Below the pieces are notes generated by a model that was not told the DNA's origin, ran no database searches, and saw only the letters and a program-made list of their open reading frames with translations. DNA of 64,000 nt from Tetracentron sinense (Eukaryota; Streptophyta; Magnoliopsida; Trochodendrales; Trochodendraceae): contig CM026557.1 in the NCBI GenBank assembly GCA_015143295.1, forward strand, positions 28,491,760-28,555,759. Direction: 5' to 3'. Positions 1 to 9,859 of the stretch are shown piece by piece (the first letter of the stretch is position 1; each line of letters begins with the position of its first letter). The position numbers and the translations under genes are program-made.

Positions 1-755
1 GTTTCAGACATGATTTCGTCGACGAAGTGGAGTTTCCACTTGAGTTCGTCGCCAAATTCAAAAGATAGAATTTAATTTTTAAAAATCCTGTAATAACTTT
101 GTCACTGAAGTTAACCCAACCAAAGATTTCGTCACCGAAATCAAGAAACAGAACTGAATTTGAAAATTTTTGTAATGACTTCGTCGCCGAATTCAATCTA
201 CCCAGAGAATTCGTCGACGAATTCAGAGTAAAAATTCTGAATTCAGTCTTGGATCACACTGAAGGGATGTGATTGATTTCCTAGGTCAATTAGCTATACT
301 CTTATCAAAATTTTATGATTAATTAGAGCTTTGGAGTGATCTTCAAAAATGTCCTAGGCTCATATGGTCAATCTATGATTCTTGAGCTTTTCAACTTACC
401 ATCCTTTTAAGTACATTTTACATAAGTCCTACACATTCTCAGAATAAATAGTGAACACATTTAAAAATGATGAGAGATGATCTTGGCTTGACTTGGATCT
501 TGTGATTTTGCCTTTTGTCTTCAATGGACCTGACTTGGACTAAGGTCTTATCTTGGATCTTCATCTTGTATTCATTGAGTTGAACTTCCTCTTGGGTAAT
601 TTCCATCCTTTTTCATGATTGGAGTGCTATCAACTTATGTAATCTGAAATGTTCATGCACTTAAATGGTTTTATTAGTACCAAATATTTTATTATATTAT
701 TATGTTATTATCAAAATTAATATGGGTACTTATGGTTGTAACCCTGAGGCTAACA
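1..755 (-). repeat. 3' LTR of the Sirevirus-like element (partial)
   Basis: This stretch matches 8325-9079 over its whole length with scattered substitutions, mostly transitions. It ends in GGCTAACA, which mirrors the TGTTGGCC start of the other LTR and is directly followed by a polypurine tract on the minus strand. It carries diverged copies of the TTCGTCGNCGAA repeat near positions 15-225. The remaining half lies beyond the window start. Confidence 0.9.
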
Positions 756-1138
756 ATCTCCCCCTTTTTGATGATGACATAACAATGTAATGAAATTGGG
801 TTGAGCTCCCCCTCACGACATGTTTTTCATAAAAACTTTGAGGTAAGCTCCCCCTACGCATATGCATTTAATCACAGTTGTTATTTAGATGCATATTTAT
901 GATGAGGTAAAGGATATATCACCCCGGTTATGTACCAAGAAAAATTCCACAGAGATAAGTTTTTATTTTAATTTCTCTTCACAACATATTAGATCAAGAC
1001 AAGAAGAGAATTGTATAAGCAAAAGACATATTATGTGTGTACTGCCAAAGATGCAAGAAAAACATCATATTTCAAATGGTTCAAATGTCATTTCATTTTC
1101 AAATTTAAATTTTCATTACATTTCATGTTTCTCCCCCT
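756..1138 (-). promoter_or_regulatory. Cluster of four polypurine tracts
   Basis: On the minus strand AGGGGGAG-type purine tracts occur at about 757-769, 805-813, 847-855 and 1131-1138. The first touches the 3' LTR and is the natural plus-strand primer; the others lie between the env-position ORF and the LTR. Repeated PPTs before the 3' LTR are known from Sireviruses. The rest of this 380-bp stretch is AT-rich, without a supported gene. Confidence 0.75.
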
Positions 1139-1166
1139 ATGTCAACATCAAAAAAAATTAAAGAAA

Positions 1167-3275
1167 TTAGAGTCCATCTGCTTTCTGCTTTTCGATGAGG
1201 TCTGCAACCTTTGAGATGACATCTTCTGATGGCTCAGTTGGATCGGAGTCATCATGGGAGTCTGAGGAAGAGGAGGTGGAATCTGAGTCTGAAGGAAGGG
1301 AGATGATAGGGGAATCAGTAGCTTGACCTCTTTTGGAGGGGGTTACCTTCATTGGTCTCTTGCCTTTGGAAGAAGAGGGGGCTTGAGAGGGAGGCTGAGA
1401 AGGAGTAGCTCCACTAGCCAGACTCACCAGAAAATTATTCATTTTCTTCAACTCATCAGTGGCCCGCAAGGTAATTGAGGCAGCTATGGAGTCATGCTCT
1501 GCCATATCCAAAAGAAACTTGCCTTGAGTCTTCAACTGAAGAGCTGACGATTCTACAATTCCTTGGATTGTCTTTGTGACCTTCTCCATTCGGATACTTT
1601 CTTTGGATTGTTCTGCCCCTAATCGATGTAGAAATGAAGATACAGAGTCAACTGTATCTTTGGTGACTGAGGCATCCATGTTAACTGTCCCTAAGACAGA
1701 GTATGTGGCATTGGCACACTTTCTAATATCATTATGCACCGGGGCAAGAGAAGACTGGACTGCTTTGAGAATTTTGCTCATCTCAGACTCAAGAGCTGCA
1801 AAACGGGAGAGAGTAGAGGAATGAAGATTCTGAAGAGTTTCCCTTGATTCGATTTGAATGGCAGTTAGATTTTCCTTTGTTGCTGCCATGAAGGAGAGCA
1901 GGGATGACTTTATCTCCTCTTGAAATGCCTGCTGGCTCATCCTCATTTCCAACTGAAACTGCTCCAAGCTGGAAGACATGGAGGCAATCTGCCCTGCCAT
2001 GATATTCAGCTGCTCATTTGAAGCTGCTGGCCTGCTGGGTACCTCATAGAACTGACCAGGGTCCTCAAAATGAGGAGATACCTGTCTACGAGAACTCTCT
2101 GGAATCTCTCCAGCATCCACGAAATCAAACCAGTCAGGCAGCTCATTTCTGGTGTGCTGCTCACCCTGAAGCTCATCTGCAGGATCCTCTTCTGGTATTG
2201 ACTGCTGCTCAGCCTGGGGTTCCTCCTCTGGCACTAAATCTTGCTGCTGCTCAGCCTGAAGTTCTGCTGTGGGAGCAGATGAAGAGGAAGGAATAAATGA
2301 AGAGGGAGCAGAAAAAGGTATAGATGGAGTATGAATAGGGGCTGAAGTACTGGAAGGAAAGGAGGAGGACTGAGAAGCAGAGGGTTTGGGAGTCCAAACC
2401 TTCTGGGAGTCATTCCAGATATAGCCCATTCTTTGAATGGTTGCTTTACTATAAATGGAGGAATCATCAGGGGTGACAATATCTATTTGAGAGGCTAAAG
2501 GAGCATTGAAGTGTTTAAAGATTTTAGTCAGAGCCTGACCAAAAGGGAGACACCCTGATTTTCTCTTAAATGCATCATCCATACAATGGACAATGATGTA
2601 GGAGAGATCAATGGGTGTGGAGGTAAGGATGCACCACATAAGTAATACATCGAAGTAGGTGAGATACTCCCTACCACCACCCCTGGGAACTAGGTTATAA
2701 GTGATTATGTGGTGAATCAGTCTAGCAGTGAGGGTAAGATCTTTAACCTTAGGTTGAAAAGGAGAAGTGAAATCTTGGTTTATGCACATCATTTTCAGTG
2801 CTTCAACCACATCAAATCCTTCATGACTAGTCCACTGACCATTCACAAAGGTTTTAAGGGTACACTGAGGGATCTTTAGAATTGAGTGCAATTGATTTAA
2901 ATGAATAGAGATGTTTTTACCTAAGGCAAATGAGGTAATAAGAGATTCGGATTGATTGAAATGGAAGTGAGTGTAAAAGAGTTTAACTAACTCAGGAAAC
3001 ATGGGTTCATTTGATTCAAGAAATTTATCCCATTTTAGGGCAGAAAAGAGATTTTTTATGGGTTCGAGCCCATAGGCATCAAAACTAATGAAATTAACGA
3101 CTTTATCGTATAGAGGGGAATGAGATAGGAATTTTTCTTTGAATAATTTCTCGAACTTTGCTTCCTTGAACTTTACTGGGAGTGGAGTTAAGCTTGAGGC
3201 CGGTTCTTTTCCTTTGTCGATTCGTGATTTCTTCTTTGGTGGCTCCACAGATGCATTCTTCATTCTAGGAGGCAT
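1167..3275 (-). CDS. Env-position ORF of a Sirevirus-like element, 702 aa
   Basis: An uninterrupted 702-codon frame starts at an ATG on the minus strand, downstream of pol and upstream of the PPTs, the position of the env-like gene of Sireviruses. Residues 1-25 carry a basic NLS-like patch (KKKSR). Residues about 35-275 form a globular domain rich in aromatic and leucine residues, which I recall as related to the 'putative plant transposon protein' family. Residues 300-400 are S/P/Q/E-rich. Residues about 420-620 are heptad-like and probably coiled coil. The tail is S/D-rich and acidic. I see no signal peptide or convincing membrane segment, so 'env' describes the position only. The frame is open although the element's own gag-pol is broken. 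Function is unknown. Confidence 0.8.
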   Translation of the reverse strand: MPPRMKNASVEPPKKKSRIDKGKEPASSLTPLPVKFKEAKFEKLFKEKFLSHSPLYDKVVNFISFDAYGLEPIKNLFSALKWDKFLESNEPMFPELVKLFYTHFHFNQSESLITSFALGKNISIHLNQLHSILKIPQCTLKTFVNGQWTSHEGFDVVEALKMMCINQDFTSPFQPKVKDLTLTARLIHHIITYNLVPRGGGREYLTYFDVLLMWCILTSTPIDLSYIIVHCMDDAFKRKSGCLPFGQALTKIFKHFNAPLASQIDIVTPDDSSIYSKATIQRMGYIWNDSQKVWTPKPSASQSSSFPSSTSAPIHTPSIPFSAPSSFIPSSSSAPTAELQAEQQQDLVPEEEPQAEQQSIPEEDPADELQGEQHTRNELPDWFDFVDAGEIPESSRRQVSPHFEDPGQFYEVPSRPAASNEQLNIMAGQIASMSSSLEQFQLEMRMSQQAFQEEIKSSLLSFMAATKENLTAIQIESRETLQNLHSSTLSRFAALESEMSKILKAVQSSLAPVHNDIRKCANATYSVLGTVNMDASVTKDTVDSVSSFLHRLGAEQSKESIRMEKVTKTIQGIVESSALQLKTQGKFLLDMAEHDSIAASITLRATDELKKMNNFLVSLASGATPSQPPSQAPSSSKGKRPMKVTPSKRGQATDSPIISLPSDSDSTSSSSDSHDDSDPTEPSEDVISKVADLIEKQKADGL

Positions 3276-3393
3276 ATTCTGAGAGATTTAGAAAGATTTG
3301 CTAGAGCTTGGAACAAAGAAGGGTGCACAAGCAATGGAATAGGGACTTTGGAGGGAAAGATTAGGTTTGAAAAAGTTCGGATTTTGGGGGTTA

Positions 3394-3624
3394 CTATTTA
3401 TACACACAACTCAATTCGTCGCCAAAATGGGTTTCGTCCCTGAATTCGTCACCGAAATTGAGTTAGGAGCCCTAATGTGTTTAATTTCGGATTGACTTCA
3501 TCGACGAAATGGATGACTCATCCAAGTTCGTCGCCAAAATGGGTACAAAAAACGTTTGGTTTTCTATATTTCCCAAAGATTCGTCGACGAAATCATATTC
3601 TAGATTGAATTCGTCGTCGAATTC
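3394..3624 (-). promoter_or_regulatory. Candidate internal promoter of the env-position ORF: TATA box plus dyad array
   Basis: On the minus strand TATAAATAG lies at 3394-3402, about 120 bp before the ATG at 3275. Directly upstream are seven copies of the dyad TTCGTCGNCGAA and variants, at about 3415, 3432, 3445, 3497, 3527, 3580 and 3610. The same motif forms the array upstream of the TATA box in this element's LTR (8339-8545). Array, TATA and ATG are seen in the sequence; promoter function is inferred. Confidence 0.6.
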
Positions 3625-3839
3625 AATCCTGAATATGAAGAATTGATTTCTCTTTAGTTTTCTACCTGTTTTCCTTTAAGTCAAAGATTCATCAAGACAT
3701 CTAAAATTATCATAGCGTATTCAAATCAATCTATTAAACAATCAACCAAGTTATAGGCAGATCAAATCAAAGATTTCAATTTTTGATTACTTTTGATCTT
3801 GATTAAGTTAGATCATTTAGACTAGTCATTCCCAATTCT

Positions 3840-5630
3840 CTTCTCAAAGCACTGAACCTATCAGATTATAGAGGTTTTGTAAAGATATCAGCAAGCTGAT
3901 TAATAGTATCAACAAATTCCAAGATAACATTTCCATTTTACACATGATCTCTAATAAAATGATATCTTATTTCTATGTGTTTAGTCTTTGAGTGTTGAAT
4001 AGGATTCTTAGTCATACAAATAGCACTTGTGTTATCACACTTAATAGGAATTTTAGTATAGATAAGTTTAAAATCTTCTAGCTGTTGTTTCATGTAGAGA
4101 GTTTGAGCTCAACAAAGTCCAGCTGCCATGTACTCAGCCTCAGCTGTGGATAAGGCCACTGAATTTTATTTCTTACTAAACCATGAAACAAGAGAATGTC
4201 CTAAAAAGTGACAAGTTCCACTAGTACTTTATCTATCAACTTTGCATCTAGTAAAGTCTGCATCTGAATAGCTTATTAGATCTAAGTTTGTGTCCTTTGA
4301 ATACCATAAGCCTAAATCAATTGTTCCAAGTAAGTATCTAAAGATTCTTTTTACAGCAATTAAGTGAGATTCTTTTGGACAGGATTGGAATCTTGCATAA
4401 ATGCAAACACTGAACATAATGTCAAGTCTGCTTGCAGTGAGATACAAAAGGCTTCCAATCATGCCTCTATAGAGTTTTTCATCAATACTTTTCCCTTTTT
4501 CATCCTTATCAAGTTTGGTTGATGGACTCATAAGAGTATCCATTATTTTAGTGTTTTCCATTCCAAACTTTTTAAGTAGTTCTTTAGTATATTTAGCTTG
4601 ATTAACGAAAGTTCCTTATTTGGTTTGTTTGATTTGAAGTCCTAAGAAAAATGTTAATCCACCCATCATACTCATTTCAAATTCTTTTTGCATTGTTTTA
4701 GCAAACATTCTACAGAGAGATTCATTTGTTGATCCAAATATGATGTCATCTACATAGATTTGGATTATTAGCATATCATCATTTTTGGTCATTATGAATA
4801 AATTTGTGTCAATTTTACCTCTTGTGAATCCGTTTTCAATTAGGAAGCTACTTAGCCTATCATACTAAGCTCTTGGAGCTTGCTTTAATCCATATAAGGC
4901 TTTAGTTAACTTAAATACATGATTAGGAAATTTATGATTTTCAAAACAAGGAGATTGATTTACATAAACTTCCTCATTGATATACCCATTTAGAAATACA
5001 CTTTTTACATCCATTTGATATAGTTTAAATTCTTTATGACTAGCAAATGCAAGTAACATTCTTATAGCTTCTAGTCTAGCAACCGGGGCAAATGTTTCAT
5101 TATAATCTATTCCCCCTTCTTGGTTGTAACCTTGAGCTACTAATCTTGCTTTATTTTTAACTATATTCCCATTTTCATCCTTTTTATTCCTAAAGACCCA
5201 TTTTGTTCCAATAATAGATTTGTCATTTGGTTTAGGTACTAGATCCCAAACTTGATTTCTATCAAATTGATTTAACTCTTCTTGCATAGCAATGCCCCAC
5301 GAGTCATCTTCAATAGCTTCTAAGGCATTTTTAGGTTCAATTTGACTTAGGAAAGCAAGATTCATTAGATTTCTTCTTGTTCTAACCTCTTGTTCCATAT
5401 TACCAAGTATTAGATCCTTAGGGTGATCTTTTATTAATTTCCAAGCTTTAGGAAGTTGATAAGATTCTTCATTTTCAATTTCTTCTTCATTATCTATTTC
5501 AATGGAGTTGTTACTTGATTTTTCTTTTTCTTGATCATTTTTATTTTCTTTGTTAATTTGTAAATTTGATATTGCTTTTGGAAGATTATCAATTTCATCA
5601 TCCATATCAGTATTGATTTTGTTAAAAGGA
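3840..5630 (-). pseudogene. pol: Sirevirus-like pol, reverse transcriptase and RNase H part (broken)
   Basis: Copia RT is readable in pieces. The N-terminal block around 5605-4865 has KWVFR, RLVAQGYNQ, FAPVARLE, QMDVKSVFLNG and YGLKQAPRA. The catalytic YVDD lies near 4741-4756. The RNase H part has a DAD motif near 4240 and a STAEAEYMA block near 4130, and ends near 3840 with the usual ADIFTKPL region. Stop codons and small frame changes separate the blocks, for example within YGLKQAPRAWYD near 4865 and near 4620, so it cannot give a full protein. About 560 bp separates its end from the env-position ATG; that gap holds the candidate promoter. Confidence 0.85.
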
Positions 5631-5639
5631 TTTGATTCA

Positions 5640-6900
5640 TCAAAAATTACATGAATTGATTCTTCAACAATTAATCATTTCTTGTTAAGCACTCTATAAG
5701 CTTTGCTATTAGTAGAGTATCCTAAGAAGATTCCTTCCATAGATTTAGCATCAAATTTCTTAAGATGTTTATCATTAAGTATAAAGCATTTACATCCAAA
5801 CACCTTTAAATAACTTATATTAAGGATTCTTCCATTCCAAAGCTCATAGAAAGTTTTATTTAGTTTGCTTCTTATAACAACTCTATTAGTTACATAACAT
5901 GATGTGTTAATGGCTTCAGCCCCAAAATAATTTGGTAATTTATTTTTATCAAGCATTGTTCTAGTCATTTCTTGAAGAGATCTATTCTTTCTTTCTACTA
6001 TACCATTCTATTATGGAGTTTTAAGTACTAAAAAATTATGATTAAAACCATTTTCATCACAAAATGATTCAAGTTCTTTATTTTTAAATTCTCCTCCTCT
6101 ATCACTTCTTATGTTGTTAATAGAATAACTTTTTTTCATTTTGAACTCTTTTACAAAACTTTTTAAATAGAGAGGGTGCTTCATTTTTATGAGAAAGAAA
6201 TAGTACCCATGAGTATCTTGAAAAATCATCCACTATAACAAAAGCATAAGTTTTTCCAGCTAGGCTAGTTACTTTATTTGGACCAAAAAGATCCATATGC
6301 AAAAGTTCTAAGGGCCTAGTGGTAGAAATCATTTTCTTGGTTTGAAATGAAGATTTTATTTGTTTTTCAAGTTGACAAGCATCACAGATTTTGTCTTTGA
6401 TAAATTTAGTTTTAGGTAATCCTTTAACTAATTCATTCTTAGTGAGTTTAGACAAAAGATCTATACTAGCATGTCCTAGTCTCCTATGCCATAACCAGCT
6501 AGCTTCATCTATAGCAGAGAGACATATCATGTTTTGAGATTTAAGTTCATCAAAATCTAAGGTATAAACATTTTCATTTCTATGTGCTACAAATAAAGTA
6601 TTTAGATTATCTTTATCCTTAATCATGTAGATATTTGACTTGAATGAAACATTCAGTCCCTTATCACAAAGTTGACTAATACTAATGAGATTATGCTTGA
6701 GTCCATCAACAAGTAGTACATTCTCAATAAAAAAATGATTTATTTTTACCAATGTTACCTATGCCAATGATCTTCCCTTTAGCATTGTCTCCAAATGTTA
6801 CATGACGGCCATCCTTTGGAGTGATTGATGCAAATAGTTTCTTGTTCCCGGTCATATGCCTTGAGCATCCACTGTCCAAGAACCATGTTGTCTTGGAAGT
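5640..6900 (-). pseudogene. pol: Sirevirus-like pol, protease and integrase part (broken)
   Basis: On the minus strand the protease motif DSGCSRHMTG is near 6850-6885. It is followed by the GAG-pre-integrase zinc-binding region (H..H..C..C around LWHRRLGH and CDACQLEK, 6370-6500) and the integrase core, with MDLFGPN, the VDDFSRY block and the RSDRGGEF block, then the conserved post-core part to about 5675. Several stops interrupt it; one is a CAA to TAA change within the conserved TPQQNG motif near 6005. Integrase lies before RT, as in Ty1/copia. Confidence 0.85.
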
Positions 6901-7517
6901 TCTTGATTTGAAGCATACCTACACATCCAATTCAAGTAACTCCAAGATACTTTCCCCCCGATACCCAAACAGTTTTTAATGGTACCCAAAGTGATTTGGG
7001 TTGTGGTTTGGGAGGATTAGTTCCCTTGGGAACCCATATCATTCTTGGTCCTTTGTGGTTAGATTTTGAAAGAGAAGATGATCATTTTGGAACCCAAACT
7101 TTCTTAATTATTTTACCATTATTAAAAGAGGTGAATGGTGGAGTTTGGTGATTACTTAATTTTGTAAAAAAAATTTGATAATCTTTTTGTTTTGAAAAAG
7201 TATTACAACCAAGTCCAGCCTTGTTAAAAACACATTTTTGCTGTCCTAAAAGTCTTTCTAGGTTCTTTTAACCATTTGTGAATGTGAGGACAGTATTGGT
7301 CAAGTCATTGACTTTAACTTTTAACTCATCACATTCACATGGTGAGTTATGAGGAGCATTTTCAATATCATTTAATTTCTTACTCAATTCCTCATTCTCA
7401 ATGGCTAACACACTCTTTTCTTTTTGTAGATTTTCACATGATTGTAAGAGAGTGTGAATTTCCTTTTTAAATGGACTGTCCTTCTCCTAGGCTTGTTTCA
7501 AAAACATTGTTTGCCAT
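6901..7517 (-). pseudogene. gag: Sirevirus-like gag remnant with internal deletion
   Basis: An ATG at 7515-7517 starts a 16-residue peptide beginning MANNVFE, which resembles the start of copia Gag, then hits a stop. The following sequence jumps to a coiled-coil segment (ENEELSKKL) and then to the Sirevirus-type NLERLLG..CVFNKAGLG block and VWVPK repeats near 6960-7110. The core of Gag between these parts is missing, so roughly 1 kb seems to have been deleted near 7475. Without it the copy could move only with Gag supplied by another element. Confidence 0.7.
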
Positions 7518-7560
7518 AATAAACTCGATTACTCAGATTGTTTAGATCTATTTAGAGTAT

Positions 7561-7577
7561 TAGTCTCTGATACCGAT
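7561..7577 (-). promoter_or_regulatory. Primer binding site (initiator Met tRNA type)
   Basis: Next to the 5' LTR the minus strand reads CGGTATCAGAGAC, close to TGGTATCAGAGC, the complement of the 3' end of plant initiator tRNA-Met used by many copia elements. The first base and a 3' base are changed. Confidence 0.75.
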
Positions 7578-9079
7578 TGTTGGCCAGGTAATGACCCTAA
7601 AGGGGGGGTGAATAGCGTCTATGGTAGTTTTTTACAAAATTGAACTACAAATTCAAAAGTGCGGAGTAAAATTAAATAACCAACAAGCTGAACTGTAGAA
7701 TATTTAAAGGAAAGAGAGAAGAGATAAGGAGAATGCAAACTCAAGATTTATTAACGAGGTTCAACAATCCAACCTACTCCACGCCTCAGCTTCCAGCTAG
7801 AGGATTCACCACGATTCCTTAATCGCACTGGCTCCTTTACAGGTGGAGTCCAAACCTTTACAATCTCTCTTACAGGTCGAGATATTACCTTACAAGCTCT
7901 CATTTAGGCCGAGCTGAAACCTCTCAAGAGACAACCCTCTCTTGAAATAACTGAAGCAATAGTTTCAGTGCAAGAATCCTAGATTCTTAACTACTTTCAA
8001 TAAATGAGTTTTTGGATTAAAAATCCGAAGAGAAAGCTCCTTAAATGAGCTGAATAAGAGTGAAATACAAACTCTAATTAAGTCTCTCAAGGTAGGTAGG
8101 AGTCAAGTAAGCTCAAGAGAGAATTTTTGGGGATTTTCTAAGTATGAGAGTAAGTGAAAATCAATAGCAGTGAATAGGTGATAGATGGGAGTTATTGCTG
8201 TGATCAAGAGTTATTATATGTTCATAAATGAACTTCTTTTATACCATTTGATCCAATAGTGCCGTTGGGGTAGCATTAAAAGCTTTTAGGTCCGTTGCAA
8301 ACTAGCCGTTGCAAAGATTTTTCAGTTTCAGACATGATTTCGTCGACGAAGTGGAGTTCCCACTTGAGTTCGTCACCGAATTCAAAAGATAGAATTTAAT
8401 TTTAAAAAATCCTATAATAACTTCGTCGCCGAAGTTAACCCAACCAAAGATTTCGTCACCGAAATCAAGAAACAGAACTGAATTTGAAAATTTCTGTAAT
8501 GACTTCGTCGCCGAATTCAATCTACCCAGAGAATTCGTCGACGAATTCAGAGTTAAAATTCTGAATTCAGTCTTGGATCACACTAAAGGGATGTGATTGA
8601 TTTCCTAGGTCAATTAGCTATACTCTTATCAAAATTTTATGATTAATTAGAGCTTTGGAGTGATCTTCAAAAATGTCCTAGGCTCCTATGGTCAATCTAT
8701 GATTCTTGAGCTTTTCAACTTACCATCCTTTTAAGGACATTTTACATAAGTCCTATACATTCTCAGAATAAAAAGTGAATACATTTAAAAATGATGAGAG
8801 ATGATCTTGGCTTGACTTGGATCTTGTGATTTTGCCTTTTGTCTTCAATGGACCTGACTTGGACTAAGGTCTTATCTTGGATCTTCATCTTGTATTCAGT
8901 GAGTTGAACTTCCTCTTGGGTAATTTCCATCCTTTTTCATGATTGGAGTGCTATCAACTTATATAATCTGAAATATTCACGCACTTAAGTGGTTTTATTG
9001 GTACCAAATATTTCATTATATTATTATGTTATTATCAAAATTAATAGGGGTACTTATGGTTGTAACCCTGAGGCTAACA
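7578..9079 (-). repeat. 5' LTR of the Sirevirus-like element, 1502 bp
   Basis: The LTR runs from TGTTGGCC (7578) to GGCTAACA (9079). On the minus strand U3 runs down from 9079. Six near-perfect dyads TTCGTCG(A/C)CGAA lie at 8339, 8369, 8422, 8452, 8504 and 8534, and a TATA box (GGTATAAAAG, 8236-8245) follows about 90 bp downstream. The right half matches the 3' LTR at 1-755. Confidence 0.9.
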
Positions 9080-9772
9080 CGGGGTTCTACAACATGCATG
9101 TGAAAAAACAATCTTCATAATATAAAAATTATGTATATAAAAATATAGTAATTTTAGAGTAGTGATTAGCCCATCTCGCATTTGACTACATAATTAAATG
9201 CCTTCCCATTCCATCCCTTTTAACTGTGGTTAAGCTTAACTAATTTAAAGTTATTACTATTCTTCTTCTTAAAAGCAAGGTTAAATGGATGAACCCAAGG
9301 GTGAGTGAATCTTAACCGCAATAGTGTATTGGGTATTAAAAAGGTCGGTAGGAATCAATAAAAACCGACCCATGTTTTTCACTTATTCTTGTTACTAAAC
9401 CTCTTTTTGGAATGCAACATTAATGAATTTATGATCACGATAGAACCATTACTCCAAAAAAAAAAAAAAATTGTAGGGGAGTACACCCCCCGAACTCCAT
9501 CAAACACGTTGGCACAGCCAACCCACCCAGCATTTGATTACATAATCAAATGTCTTCCCATTCCATCCCATTTAAACGCGGTTAAGCTTAACCATGGAAC
9601 ACGCATGTGAAAAAACAATCTCCTTGCATATGGTCAAGTGATAACCTACTTTGGGAATGCCCAAATTATCCTTGCAAAGGCATATTTTTTGGAATGGTCC
9701 AATTATCTCTTCAACCGGAGCTCTTGTTCACAGTTAATCTCTTTTAAGAGGAGTGCTAGCCTTACTCTCGTG

Positions 9773-9859
9773 CCTTTCTTACTCTCAACCTCCACCAACT
9801 ACTTGTGCACTCTGACTAAAAGAAGACAGGTGGTTGGTGGAGGTTGAGATTAGGAAAGG
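9773..9859. repeat. Long imperfect inverted repeat (MITE or foldback-like)
   Basis: The arm at 9773-9801 pairs with 9831-9859 over about 28 bp with only a few mismatches, leaving a spacer of about 30 bp. Weaker pairing extends outward through the CTCTCG / GAGAGC region to about 9760 and 9872. It could be a decayed MITE or another hairpin-forming repeat. No clear target duplication was found. Confidence 0.5.

Larger units (their letters stand above)
1..9079 (-). mobile_element. Sirevirus-like Ty1/copia retrotransposon, 3' LTR cut by window edge
   Basis: Reading along the minus strand the order is 5' LTR (7578-9079), PBS, gag remnant, protease, integrase, RT, RNase H, an extra ORF in the env position, a cluster of polypurine tracts and the 3' LTR (1-755, truncated by the window). 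Integrase before RT is the Ty1/copia order. Long LTRs, several PPTs, a gag with a coiled coil followed by VWVPK-type repeats, and a long ORF after pol point to the Sirevirus (SIRE/Maximus) lineage. The two LTRs differ at about two dozen positions over the 755 bp that can be compared (hand count), so the insertion is not recent. The right target-site duplication would be CGGGG (9080-9084); the left one lies outside the window. Confidence 0.85.

Noticed and set aside
8302..8520. 72-codon frame in the copia LTR
   Set aside because: It is made of the TTCGTCGNCGAA repeats and has no counterpart with an intact start in the other LTR.
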